Shown: positions 36,501-48,500 of the stretch, piece by piece
How positions within the stretch are numbered: the stretch's first letter is position 1
Layout: every line of letters begins with the position of its first letter
Source of the DNA: Lysobacterales bacterium
Lineage (GTDB): Bacteria > Pseudomonadota > Gammaproteobacteria > Xanthomonadales > Rhodanobacteraceae
DNA: 64,000 nucleotides
NCBI GenBank assembly: GCA_017305135.1
Contig: JAFKNA010000004.1
Coordinates: 248,001 to 312,000, forward strand
Direction of reading: 5' to 3'
Program-made: the position numbers and the translations under genes
The notes under the pieces: generated by a model
Seen by the model: only the letters and a program-made list of their open reading frames with translations
What the model was told of the DNA's origin: nothing
Database searches by the model: none

Positions 36501-39500
36501 TCACCGTGGCGGTGGCCGCCTGTGGCGTGCCGTCATAGGCAATGCTGGTGGCGCTGTTGCCCGACCAGACGATGTCGCTGATGGCGACGGCGCCGACCGT
36601 GTTCTCCAGCGCGAACGGCACGTCGTGGCCGTTGAAGCTGGCGACCACGACGTAGCTGCCAGCCATGCCGTTGGCGACGGCGCTGCTGGCGGCAAGGCCG
36701 CCGGCGGCGCTGCTGACGGGCGAGTCGACCAGGGCGCTGGCGCCACTTGCCGGAGCCGTGAAGGTGACCTCGGCGGCCGCGCCGTCGGCGACCGCGTTGC
36801 CGAAGGCATCGACCACCCGCACCACCAGGTCCGCGAAGGCGGTCTGCACCGGCTTCGACTGGTCGCTGCCGGACACGGCCACGATCTTCGTGGCTGCGCC
36901 GGCCAGATTCTCCAGCGAGGCACTGGCGGGCGCAGCGCCCGAGACCACGGCCTGCAGCGTGAAGCTGCCGGCGAGGGCATTGGCGTCGAACACCTGCGCC
37001 ACCTGCCCCGCGGCGTCGGTGATGCCGCCGGCAAGGGCCGGCGCGACGCCGGCACCGCCGTCGGGGCCGACCAGCGTCACCGAGACGCCGGGCACCGGGT
37101 TGCCGTTGCCGTCGCGCACCGTGGCGGTGACGGCATAGGCGGCGAGGGTGCCGACCTCGGCGCTGCCCGGGGTCGCGACCAGCGTCACGCTGGCCGGGCT
37201 GCCGGCGGTGTTGGCGAGGGCGAAACCCACGCCGCACTCGGCGCCGGCACTGCCGACGTCGCAGGCGGCGCCATCGATCAGGGCCGTGATCGCGACCGGC
37301 CCCGCCACGGTGTTGGCGGCGAGCAGGCCACTCTCCACTCGGCCATCGGCCGCGCTGGCCACGGTGAGGCTCGCCGGCACCACGCTGGCGCCGGAAGGCG
37401 GTGCCGAGAAGGTGACGTCGACGCCGTCCAGGCCATTGCCGAAGCGGTCGCTCACGCGGGCCACCAGCGGCAGGCCATAGCTGCCACCCACCGGCGCGGT
37501 CTGCGCGTTGCCGGAGATCCGCACCAGTTGCACCTGGCTCGGATCGGTGTCGGCGCGGTTCTCAAGCCCGAACGGCTGCGCAAGCGAGACGCCGTTGGAG
37601 AGCGAGGCGCTCACCTCGAAGACGCCGGCGTGGCCGTTGCTGAGCGCGGTGATTGCGGTGCGGCCGCTGGCATCGGTCGGCACCGGCGGCGACAGCGTCG
37701 CACCCGCGCCGCCGGTACCCGGCAGCACGTTGAAGGCAACCGTCGCTCCTGGTACCGGATTGCCACCGATGTCGCGCACCTCGATCATCAGGTCACTGTG
37801 GTCGTAGGCGTTGCCGCCGACCACTGCCGCTCCGGCGTCGCCGCTGACGATGGCGATTGACGCGGCTGCGCCTTCGTCGATACCGATGGTCTGCAGCGGC
37901 GCCTCGGCGTAGACGGTGCCGCTGCTGATGCCGACCACCTGCGAGGCGACCGTGTAGGTGCCGGTGTGGGTCATGAAGGTGGTGCGGAACAGGAAGCTGC
38001 CGGAGTGGCCCGCCGGAACCGGCACGCCGCCGGCGGTCTTGGCACCGAAGTGGCCGACCAGTCCGCCGCTGCCATCACCCTGCAGGTTGAAGATGCGCTC
38101 GTACTGCCCGGTCGTGGAGTCGAAGAACTCGACCGCCACGTCCGGCGAGGTGCAGGCTTCGTTGCCGCAGCCCGGGGCCGAGGCGCCGACCAGCGGCTGC
38201 GGACCGCTGATGACGAAGCGGCCGCGCACGTTCTCGTTGTTGGGCGCGGGCTGCGCCGGCACCAACGGGATCACGCCGCTGCTGAGCGCCGCGGTGCCGC
38301 GGTTGACCAGCGCGAAGCTGGTGTCCACGCCCGCCCCGACCACGCCGGCGGTGTTGCCGCTGCCGGTGAGTCCGAGCTCGGCCACGTTCGTCGTCGCCGG
38401 CGCGCTGGTCGCGAGCACCAGCCCGGAGCTGGCGCCGACGAGGCTCGCCGAGGTGGTGTAGCGTCCGCCGCGGTGGAAGGTGGCCCGGAAGTGTGACTCG
38501 GCGCCATCCACCAGCGGGAAGCCGCTGGCCGGACCGAACACGCCGGTCCAGGTGCCACTGCCGCCATCGAAGGCGAGCGACAGCGGCATCCACTGGCCGT
38601 TGGCGCTTTCCAGGTATTCCAGTTCCAGATCGCCCGTCTGCGGCGCGGCATGGCCGCTGCCGATCACGAACGAGGCGCGCACGAACTCGCCCGCCGCACC
38701 GGCGGTACGCCAGGTGAAGTACGACTTCCTGGCGTCGGCGTCAAGCTGCGGATCGACCGTCACCACGCCGACCGTGGCCGCGGAAACGGCACTGATCGAC
38801 GCGGTTCCGGCGCTCACCGTGTACGTCGCCGTGGCACTGGCCACGTGGTTCACGCCTTCACACAGCGCGCTGACCGTGTAGCTGCCGACCGGCGCGGACT
38901 GCGCCGGCACGCCGCTGACGACGCAGTTCGCAGAGGCTTCCTGGTCGAGCGTCGCGGTGACCGCATGCGCGCTGCCATAGGCGCCGGAGAGCGGTGCGAA
39001 GGTGATGCTGCCATTCGCCTTGGCGATGGTGAGGAGGGCCGAGGCCGAGCCGGTGTAGGCCGGATCCGTCACCGCGGCCACCACCACGTAGCTGCCGGCA
39101 TCGACCGGCGCCGCGGGGAGGGCGTTGTAGGTGATCGCAAGCGGCAGGCCGGCCGGCACGGTGCTGGCGACGGCGGCACGCGGATTGCCGTCGTACACCG
39201 CGTTGAGCGAGGACGGATCGATCAGCACCTGCGCGGTGACGATCGCGTGCGGCACCACCTGGGTGAACATCGTGTCGCTGGCCAGCACCGCGCCACCCGG
39301 TACGCCCACCGCATTCGCCGCCACCATGTAGGTGTCGGCAGTGGCGAAGGTCACGCGCAATGGCGTGGTGGCGTCATAACCCGCCGGCACCGGGAAGCCG
39401 GCACCAGGGCCGAAGCGACCGCAGAGACGCGTCGCATCGTTGACGCACGTGTCCAACGGAAGCGGCTGGTAGTCGGTGCCGTCGAAGTATTCGATGGCCA

Positions 39501-42500
39501 GGTCGCCGGTCGCCATCGCGCCGCCGGAGCGGCCGAGGGTGAAGTCCACGACCACGTTGCCGACGCTCTCGCCACCGACATTCCTCAAGGTCGCCGCGAA
39601 GGCTGCCGGCACGCCCACTTCGGTGCCGCTCAGCGGGCCATGCAGCTGCAGGCTCACGTCGGCCGCGACCGGCACCGCGTGCGTGACCAGCGCATCGCTG
39701 GCCAGCACGTCGCCACCGGGCACGCCCACCGCGCTCGCCGCCACCGTGTACGTGTCGGCGGTGGCGAAGGTCACCTGCAGTGGGGTGGTGGCGTCGTAGC
39801 CCGCCGGCACCGGGAAGCCGCTGCCCGGGCCGAAGCGGCCACAGAGGCGCGTCGGATCGCTCGCGCACGTGACAAGCGGCAGCAGCTGGTAGCCGTTCCC
39901 GTCGAAGTACTTGATGACGAGATCGCCGCCCGCCATCGCGCCGGCGGAGCGGCCGATGGTGAAGTCCACCACCGCGTTGCCGGCGCTTTCGTTGCCGGTA
40001 TTGCGGAGCGTGGCCGCGAACGCGGTCGGTACGCCGAGCTCGGTGCCGCCGAGTGGCCCGTGGAGCTGTAGGCTGACGTCAGGCGTCGCGACCACCTCGG
40101 TGAACATGGTGGAGCTGGCGTAGACATCGCCGCTGCTCGCGCCGACCACGCTGGCGCCCGCCGTGTAGACGCCGCGCTTCGCGTAGGTGATGCGGAACTG
40201 GTGCGTATAGTCGAAGCCGGCCGGGATAGGGAAGCCGTCCGTATCCGGGAAGAAGGCTTCCAGCGCGCCGCCGGAGGCGGGCAGGAGGTCACCCGGGATC
40301 CAGCTGCCACCGAACAGGACCTCGGCAATGACGTCGCCCAGCGCCAGCGGCCCGCCGTCGTGCTCGATGCGCACCTTGACATAGGCCGCCTCGGGCACGT
40401 CGGCGCCGTGGTTCTGCAGGCGACCGATGTAGGCCGCCGGCACGCCCATCTCGACCCCGGCGACCGGACCGTTGAGCTGCAGCGAGACCGCCGCAGACGC
40501 CGGGTCGACCTCGGTGAACATCGCGGCAGTGGCGTAGGGGTCGCCACTCATCACCCCGACCAGGCTGGCACTCGCCATATAGATGCCAGGTCGTGCATAG
40601 GTGATGCGGAAGTGATGGGTCCAGTCGAAGCCGGCCGGAATCGGGAAGCCGGCCGAATCCGGGAACGCGACTTCGAGGCCGCCGGATACCGCGGCGAAGC
40701 TGCCGGGTACCCAGTCGCTGCCATCCCAGACGTAGGCGATGACATCGCCGACGGCGAGTGTGCCGCCGGCCAGGTCCACGCGTACCTTGACGTAGGCGTC
40801 CTCGGGCATGTCCGCACCGTGGTTCTGCAAACGGCCGATGTAGGCCGCCGGCACGCCGACCTCGACCCCTGCGACGGGCCCGTTGAGCTGCAGGCTGATG
40901 TCGGCGGGCGCGGGGGTGACGTCGGTGTGGATCGTCACCGGTGCGGAAACCTGCTCCATGGTTCCGGCGTCGAGCACGCGCGCGGTGGCCGTATAGATGG
41001 CGGCATCGGCATAGGTGAAGCGGAACTGCCAGCTCCACTCGGCCTCATCGATCGGGAAGCCCGAATCCATGATCGGCTTCGGGAACAGGTAGACGAGATC
41101 GCCGTTGTCGACCGTGAAGGGCAGGGCGAGGTTGTAGGGCGGCTGGGCCGGATCGACCCATTGTCCGCCCCACAGGATTTCCATCCTGCTGAGGTCGGCC
41201 GCGGCCATGGCGCCGGTGCTCTTGTGCAGCCGCACCTCGACGAAGTACAGGCTGGCCGGGTCGGGCAGCGGATCGGCACGCAGGGTGCCGATGTACTGCG
41301 CGGGCTGGCCGACGGTGCCGACGACGGCGCCCTGGAGCTGCAGGCTGATGTCGGCCGACTGCGGCTTGACGGTGGTGCCGACTTCCGCGTGCGCGAGCGA
41401 GGCCGCCGTCGCGGGCGGCAGGTCGCTGGCGTCGATCAGGTCGGCGCTGGCGTGGTACTCGCCGGCGCCCGCGTAGGTGAAGCGGAAGTGCCAGCTCCAC
41501 ACGTCATCCTCGATCGGGAAGGCACCGCCGACGGGCTGCGGGAAGTAGTAGAGGACGTCATTGCCGTCCTGCTGCATCGCGCCCTGGATCTGGGTGGTGG
41601 CGTCGATCCAGATGCCGTTGAAGAGTTCCATCTTCTCGAGGTCGGTCGGCAGCATGGTGCCGCCGGCCTTCGACAGGCGCACGCGCATCCAGAAGCTGCG
41701 ACCCGCGAAGCCCGCCGCATCGGCGACGAGGGTGCCGGTGTAGCCGACCGGGGTGTGGGCCTCGACGGCCTGCACCGGCCCCAGCAGGACCAGGTGCGCG
41801 ACCGGCGGCAGCACCGTTGCCGGCCGCACCGTGGTCGCCACCGCGCCGCTCGCCAGTACGTCCGGATTGCCGAGATCCGCCTGCCAGGCCGGGATCACCT
41901 GGGCGGTCGCGGTGTAGACGTCGGCACTGGCGTACTGGAAGCGGAAGTTCCAGGTCCAGGACGGGTCCTCGATCGGGAATCCGCCCGGCATCTGCGATTC
42001 CGGGAAGAGGTAGATCAGGTCATTGCCATCCGTGGTGAAGGCCACGCCGAGGTCGGCGCCGTCGACCCACTGCGTGCCGAGGCGGATCTGCATGGCGTCG
42101 AAGTCCGCGGCGGTCATCACGCCGCCGGCCCTGGACAGGCGCACCTTGACGAAGAACTTCTCGCCCGTGTGCAGCGCCGGCTCGGCGAGCAGGGTGCCGG
42201 AGTATTCGGTCCACTGGCCCACTTCGGTTTCGATCGGGCCGCCCAGCACCAGGTGGATGTCGGTCGGCGGCAGCGCCGTTTCGACCACGGTGGCGATCGA
42301 CGCCTGCACCGACGGGCTTACGTCCGCGCCGCCGATGCCCTCGACCAGCGTGGCGGTGGTGGTGTAGGTACCTTCCGTCGCGAAGCTGAAGCGGAAGTTC
42401 CAGGTCCAGCTCGGGTCCTCGATCGGGAAGCCCGAGGCGTAGCCCGGGATGCCCTCGGGGAAGTTGTAGGTGAGGGTGTTGGTGAGCGGGTCGAGCACGA

Positions 42501-45500
42501 ACGGGATCGATCCGAACGCTTCGGTCGCGTCGACCCAGTCGTTGCCGTAGAACACTTCCATGGTCGCAATGTCGGCCAGGTCGAGCGGCAGGCCGCCCGA
42601 CTTGGTGAGCTCGACGCGGTAGCCGAACATCTCGCCCACGTGCAGCGCGGGGTTGGCGAGCATGGTGGCCGCGTACTGCGCTTTGTCGCCGACATGGACC
42701 GCGTCGACCGGGCCGTTCAGCACCAGCGCCATGTCCCCACTGCCGGTGACGATCTGCAGGGTTCCATTGGCCGAACCGGTGTAGTTCGAATCGGTCACGG
42801 TGGCATTGACGGCGTAGGTGTCCTTCGCCGTCGGCGGGGTCGTGCTGCCGTCGTAGGTGACGCTGACCGGCAGGCCGGCCGGCACGGTCGTCACCACCAC
42901 GGACTTGGGCGAGCCGTCGTAGGCCTGCACCAGATGCGAGAGGGTGACGCTGGCCGTGCTCTTGGTGATCTGGAAGGTGCCCGTCGCTTCGGCGCCGTCG
43001 TGGTAGAGCTGGTTGACCTTGGCGACCAGCGCATAGCTGCCGACCGTAGTGGGCGCACCGGTGCCGTCGTAGGTGACGTCCACGTTCACGCCGGCCGGAT
43101 CGGTGGTGATGCTGGCGGACTTCGGCGTGCCGTCATAGGCCTGCACCAGGTCGGCGAGGCTGATGGTGGTGGCGATGCGCGACTGCACGTCATGGCTGTC
43201 GCTGGCGTACACGGTGATGCCGTCGCTCGACACCACCTCGGCGAGGAGGTGCCAGTTGCCGGCGGCGAGCTGCATGCGCGCCGGAACCGGCGTGGCCGGC
43301 AGGTTGGCCGGCACCTCGATCTCGTTCTGGCTGAGCTGCGGGTAGCGCACCTGCACCGAGGTGGGCGTCACCTGCGTCTTGTTGCCAAGCCACACTTCGC
43401 CGACATCACACACGCCGTAGGCGATGGTCTGGCTGGGGTCGGGGATGCACACCTCGATGTCGGCCGGCGCGACCGCCTCGCCGCTGCTGCGCGTCAGAGT
43501 CAGGCGCAGGAATACCTTCTGCGGGCTCATGCCGCCGTCGTTGGCGAGCGTGGCGACATAGCCGTCGTCCAGCTCACCGGCCTCGACGCGCGCCGGGCCG
43601 GACACCGCCAGGCTGATGTCGGACGTGTCGGCGATGGTGACGCTGCCGTTGCCCGAACCGCTGTAGTTCGGGTTGCCGCTGATCGTCGCCACGGCGTCGT
43701 AACTGCCTGGGGCGACCGGGCCGCAGGCGGCGTCGGTCGCCACGCAGGTGATCGTGGCGGACGCGGCATCGGTGTAGACCACCTGCACGTCGCTCTCGAG
43801 GCCGGCCGGGTCGGTCACCACCACCACCGGGTGCGGCTGGCCGTCGAACACGAAGCTGCCGCCGGTCACGGTGACGGTGGCGGTGCCCATCGTGTTGGTC
43901 AGGTTGAAGCTGGCGTCGGCCAGGCTGCCGCTGCTCGCCGTCACCTGGTAGCTGCCGGCGATGCTGTTGGCGGTCGCCATCGTGACGAACTCGCCGTTGT
44001 AGTTGGTGCTGCCGGCGTTCGCGCCGAGAGTCGTGGTGGCGCCGCTCGTGGGGGTCATGAGGCTGATCGGTGCTCCCATTACCGCGCCGCCGAGCGCGTC
44101 CTGGACGCGCACGCGCAGATCATCGAACGCCGTGTCGACCGGCGCGGACTGCGTGCCGGTGCCGGCATACGTGACCAGCGTGGCCGGCGTGTTGGCGCCG
44201 CAGGCCGGGTTGCCGATCGGGTTGGCGGCGAGGGCGTCGGCAACCTGCAAGGCACCGGAACGGGTCGGCGCGCTACCTCCGTACCAGTTGGAGCCCATCA
44301 CGACCGCGCCCGGGAGATCATCATTGCGCAGTGCGGTGGTGGCCTGCACGGCATTGTCGAACACATGCGGATAGACCGCGGCACCACTGGTGCCGAACGA
44401 GGCTCCGCGGATGCCGTAACGGCTGTCGGTGATGGCGTTGCACGCGAACGTCACGCCAGGACCACTGTTCGCGTTGAACAGCAGGGCCTGGAGTGTCTGA
44501 TCGAAAGAGTTGTCGCGGATCGAGATGTTGCTGCCGTACGTCACCTGGATCCCGACATTGGTGTAGTCGGCCGCCTCGCCATCGACGTCGTTGCCAAGCA
44601 CTTCGGCACCCGCCACGCGCGTCAGCTGCATGGCGTTGCTCTGCACATGGCGGAACACGTTGTTCGTCACTTGCAGGTCCGTGACGTCCGCGACCTTGAT
44701 GCCCATCGCGAACGTGCCTGACGCGCCGTTGCTGAGGTTCTGCAACAGATTCCCGGAGATCTCCATGCCTGTCGCCGCGGGCACGCCGACGCTGCCGGCA
44801 ATGAAGATGGCTCCGCCGGTGCTGTGACTTGAAGTGAATTCGACGATGCGATTGTTGACGAACCTGAGCCCGGTCTTGTTACCGCCGACGGTTCCCACGT
44901 GCACGACGCGGTTTGACGTGACGTGGCCCAGCTCGAAGCCGTCGACGACCACGTCAGCCGCTGTGATGCTCAGCGCGACTCCGCTGGCCGGCGAGATCAC
45001 CGCCTCGCCGAGGCCGGTGCGGGACGCATCATCGCCCGCGGTGCCCGCATACGGCCCCTTCAGCGTCAGCGATTTTCCGATGACCACGTTCTCGGCATAG
45101 GTGCCGGTCACCACGCGCAGGCTGTCGCCGGCGCTGGCGGCCGTGATCGCGGCACCGATCGTGCAGTGCCAGGAGCCGCTGTTCTCGTTGTGCACGCCGC
45201 CGAGCATCGTGTCGGAGCTGCCGGCGGGCTGCTGGAAGCGGGTTTCCAGATCGTTGTCGGTGAAGATGTTGTTGCCGAGGCCAACGCAGCTCAGCGCCGC
45301 GTTGCCGCGACCGAACCAATCGCTGTGCACGTTCTGGTCGGCATCGCCCGGCGGGGTGCCGTTGGGGTTGCCCTGCTGGATCTGCAGGCCGATGTCGTTG
45401 TTGGTGAGGATGTTGCCGTAGACCGAGGAGCCGAGGCCCTCGACCACCACGCCATAACCTTCGTAGCCGCCACCTGCCGCCGTGCGGTAGCCGGTCACTG

Positions 45501-48500
45501 CGTTGTAGCGCACCACCACGCCGATCGTTGCATCGACTTCGATTGGAACCGACGGCGACCAGGCGCGGCGGATCACGGTGATGCCGGCCCGGTCGCGCAG
45601 GTCGGCGGCGGTTGCGCCGGCGGTGATGGTGTTGTTCTCGACCAGGATCGCGCCGTCGCCGGTTTCCGCGCCGGTGCCGTTGGGGATCACCAGGTTGATG
45701 CCGAAACGCCCGGTGTCGCTGACGATGTTGTCGGCGATTCGATTGGCGCGCGAGGTGAGCGAACCGGAGGTCAGTTGCACCGCGCCGATGCCGGTGTCGG
45801 CCGTGCGCTCGACGATGTTGCCGGTGATCACGGCGCCGGCGGCGGCGCCGTCCTGCAGTTCGATGCCGGAAAGGCCGGTGATGTCGTGGACGTAGTTGTC
45901 GACGATGGCGATGTCGCGCTTGAGTCCGTTCCACACCACGATGCCGCGGTTGCCGGCGGCGTACACCTCGTTGTTGCGGATGGTGACGCTGTCAATCCCG
46001 GCGCCGCCGTTGACGTTGATGCCATGGCCGCTGCAGTCGTGGATGATGTTCTCGTCCACCACCAGACCGTGGTTGCCCATAATGGCGCTGATGCAGTCGC
46101 CGGCGACATCGCGCACGGTGAAGCCGGAGACGCTGGCGTTGGTCACGCCCGCCGCGATGACGATGCCGCCTCCGACGATCTCGGTGGTGGGCGGCTGGGT
46201 CGGGCCGGCGCTCAGCGTCATGCCGCCGCTGCCGTCCTGGATGCCGATGCCGCCGACCAGGCGCACGCCCTTGGTCAGGGTGATCGGCCCGGCATAGGTG
46301 CCGGGGCGGAGTTCCACCGTCATGCCGCCATGCGTCGCGTCGTCGGCGAGTGCGTCGGCGACGCTGTCATAGAGGAATCCGGTTTCGCGCACGTGCACGG
46401 CGTCGCTGCCGCCGATGCTGGCGGTGGCGCTGGCGCTGGCATCCATCGCCGCGCCACTGCAGGTCGCCGTCACCGTCCACTGGCCCACGTCCGGGCCGAT
46501 GCTGGCGGGCGACACCACGCAGGGTTCGCTGGTTTCGGCGATCTTCGCCGACAGCGCGTGCGCGTGGCCGTTATAGGCAAACTCGAGCGCACCCCAGGCG
46601 ACCGTGCCAGTGGCGCGCTGGATCACGTAGCTGGTGCTGGCGGCCGGCTCGATCAGGTAATCGGCATCATGGCTGATGGCGACGACGGCATAGTTGCCGC
46701 CCGCCACCGGCGCATCGGTGCCGCCGTTGTAGGTGAGGGACACCTTGGCGGACAGGTCGGCCAGCGCCGGGTTGGACGTGGGCGACACGCTGAAGGCGAG
46801 CGGCTGCGCCGAGCCGGTCCACGGCGTCGGGTTGGCGCCCGTGAAGGCGACGGCGAGGTCCTGGGTGATGGCGAGATCGAACGTGCTGCTGCCGTAGATG
46901 GTGGCGTCGTTGGCGACGTCATAGATCTCGGCCAGGGCGTGATACGTGCCGGGCACGCGGAACAACACGTAGACCGCCTGCGGATCGAGCTGCGCACCTT
47001 CTTCCAGCGGCACATCGAAGGGCGGCCACACCAGCGAAACCGACAGGCCGTCGGCCGCACGGGTAAGCGGCGCCGGCCCGAAGTCGGTGGCTACCGCCAG
47101 CGCGTCGCCGATCTCGTCGCTGCCGTCCTCGGCCAGCGGAATCGGCTGGCCATCGTTGCGGGTGATGGTGATGCGCCCGCGCACCAGCCCCGCGCCGCCG
47201 TTGTTGACGGCGGCAAGGCCAAGGTTCTGCACCGAGCCGACTTTGTGGTCGTTGGTCGGATCCTGGGTGATGGTCAGCGCAACGTTCGGCGGCGGCGGGG
47301 GAGGGGTCCAGTCGTAGAGGACGTTGCCGAGCACGCCGGGGGCGAAGTTGCCCTGTGTATGGCCTGCGTACGTTTTCGCGCGCACCGCTTCGTACTGCGC
47401 TTCACTCATGGCGGCTAGCGGGACGACATCGAAAAGATTGTTGCCGACGCTCACATCCCAGCGAAAGGGTGCCTTCTGGCTGGCGCTATTGGCGCCCCCC
47501 GAATATGAAATGGCTTCGCCCAGCGGGTGCGGCGTGTTCGATGCCCCGCGGCAGCCGCTGGTCGTTTCGGAATTGTGGTTCAGCGCGTTGCACGTGCGGT
47601 CATCAAGTGCCACGAACCAGCGGATGTCATTGTCGAACTTGTTGGCAGCGCCGGCCGCAGCGCCACCGATATGCGCCACGAACGGGCTGTCGCCCTTGGC
47701 TCCGCCACCATTGTCGTTGTCGTTGACGAAGTAGATGGCCTTGCCCTTGCCCCCCGCCGCACCACCCTCAAAGGTGTTGCCCACGATGGTGAGGTCACCG
47801 AACTTCTGCGGCACGCCCGGCGCCCCGCTCTGCACCTGCCGATTGCCGACGGTGATGGCCGTGTAGTCGCTGGCGCTGGACTCCGGTGTAAAGGTATTGC
47901 CATCGACGGTAATGCCGCGCCGGTCCTGAATCCAAAGTCCGCGGTACTGGTTCGTAAACCCTTTAAATTTGTTGTTGAAAACGATCGTCGGCACCGTCTG
48001 CTCGCCCTGCAATCGCAGCATGTGCGATTCAGAGCTGGTGAGGGAGGCCGGCGTAACGCCTGGCAGGGTGACGGGGCTGAAAGAAGAGCCCGGCGCCACG
48101 AAACGATTGTCCTCGATGAGAACTTGGCTCGTCGCGCCGCCTGCGGCGGCGATCTGTGCCTGCAAACGACCGAAGAACCAGTTTCCGCGGATAGTCAGTC
48201 CACGCTTTTCGACTGGACTCGAAGCCACCGCGTTAATCTGGTAAGCCCAAAGGTCCGCAGTGCTTGCGGCAATCTGATTGCCTTGGATCAGGCCGACGCT
48301 CTTGTTGAACAGAACTGCCCGCTTAGGCACGCAAGGTACCGTTTGAAAAAAGAATGTGCACTTTGCATCCTGAGGGTTGTCTGTGGCGATTCCGGGTTCG
48401 AGCACGTTATTGCGGAGGGTGACGAACGAGCCATCGACGGCGTTAGGCGTGACCGAAGCCTTCATGCCTGCTTCGTTCTGTGGGTTTATCGAGATAGCAA

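Noticed and set aside
34348-37860. Plus-strand open frame of 1170 codons opposite the giant gene
   Set aside because: Low-complexity Gly/Arg/His-rich translation, antisense to MBG repeats; no start signals. Treated as a shadow.
39250-42735. Regularly spaced repeats resembling a CRISPR or satellite array
   Set aside because: They are coding, diverged at DNA level and keep the reading frame, so they are protein modules.
40201-44721. Plus-strand open frame of 1506 codons opposite the giant gene
   Set aside because: It mirrors the repeats of the giant protein, has no domain-like segments, and reflects the scarcity of stop codons in GC-rich repetitive DNA. The minus frame has a signal peptide and clear domains.
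44923-47418. Plus-strand open frame of 831 codons opposite the second beta-helix
   Set aside because: Antisense shadow of a supported gene; translation lacks any recognisable family pattern.
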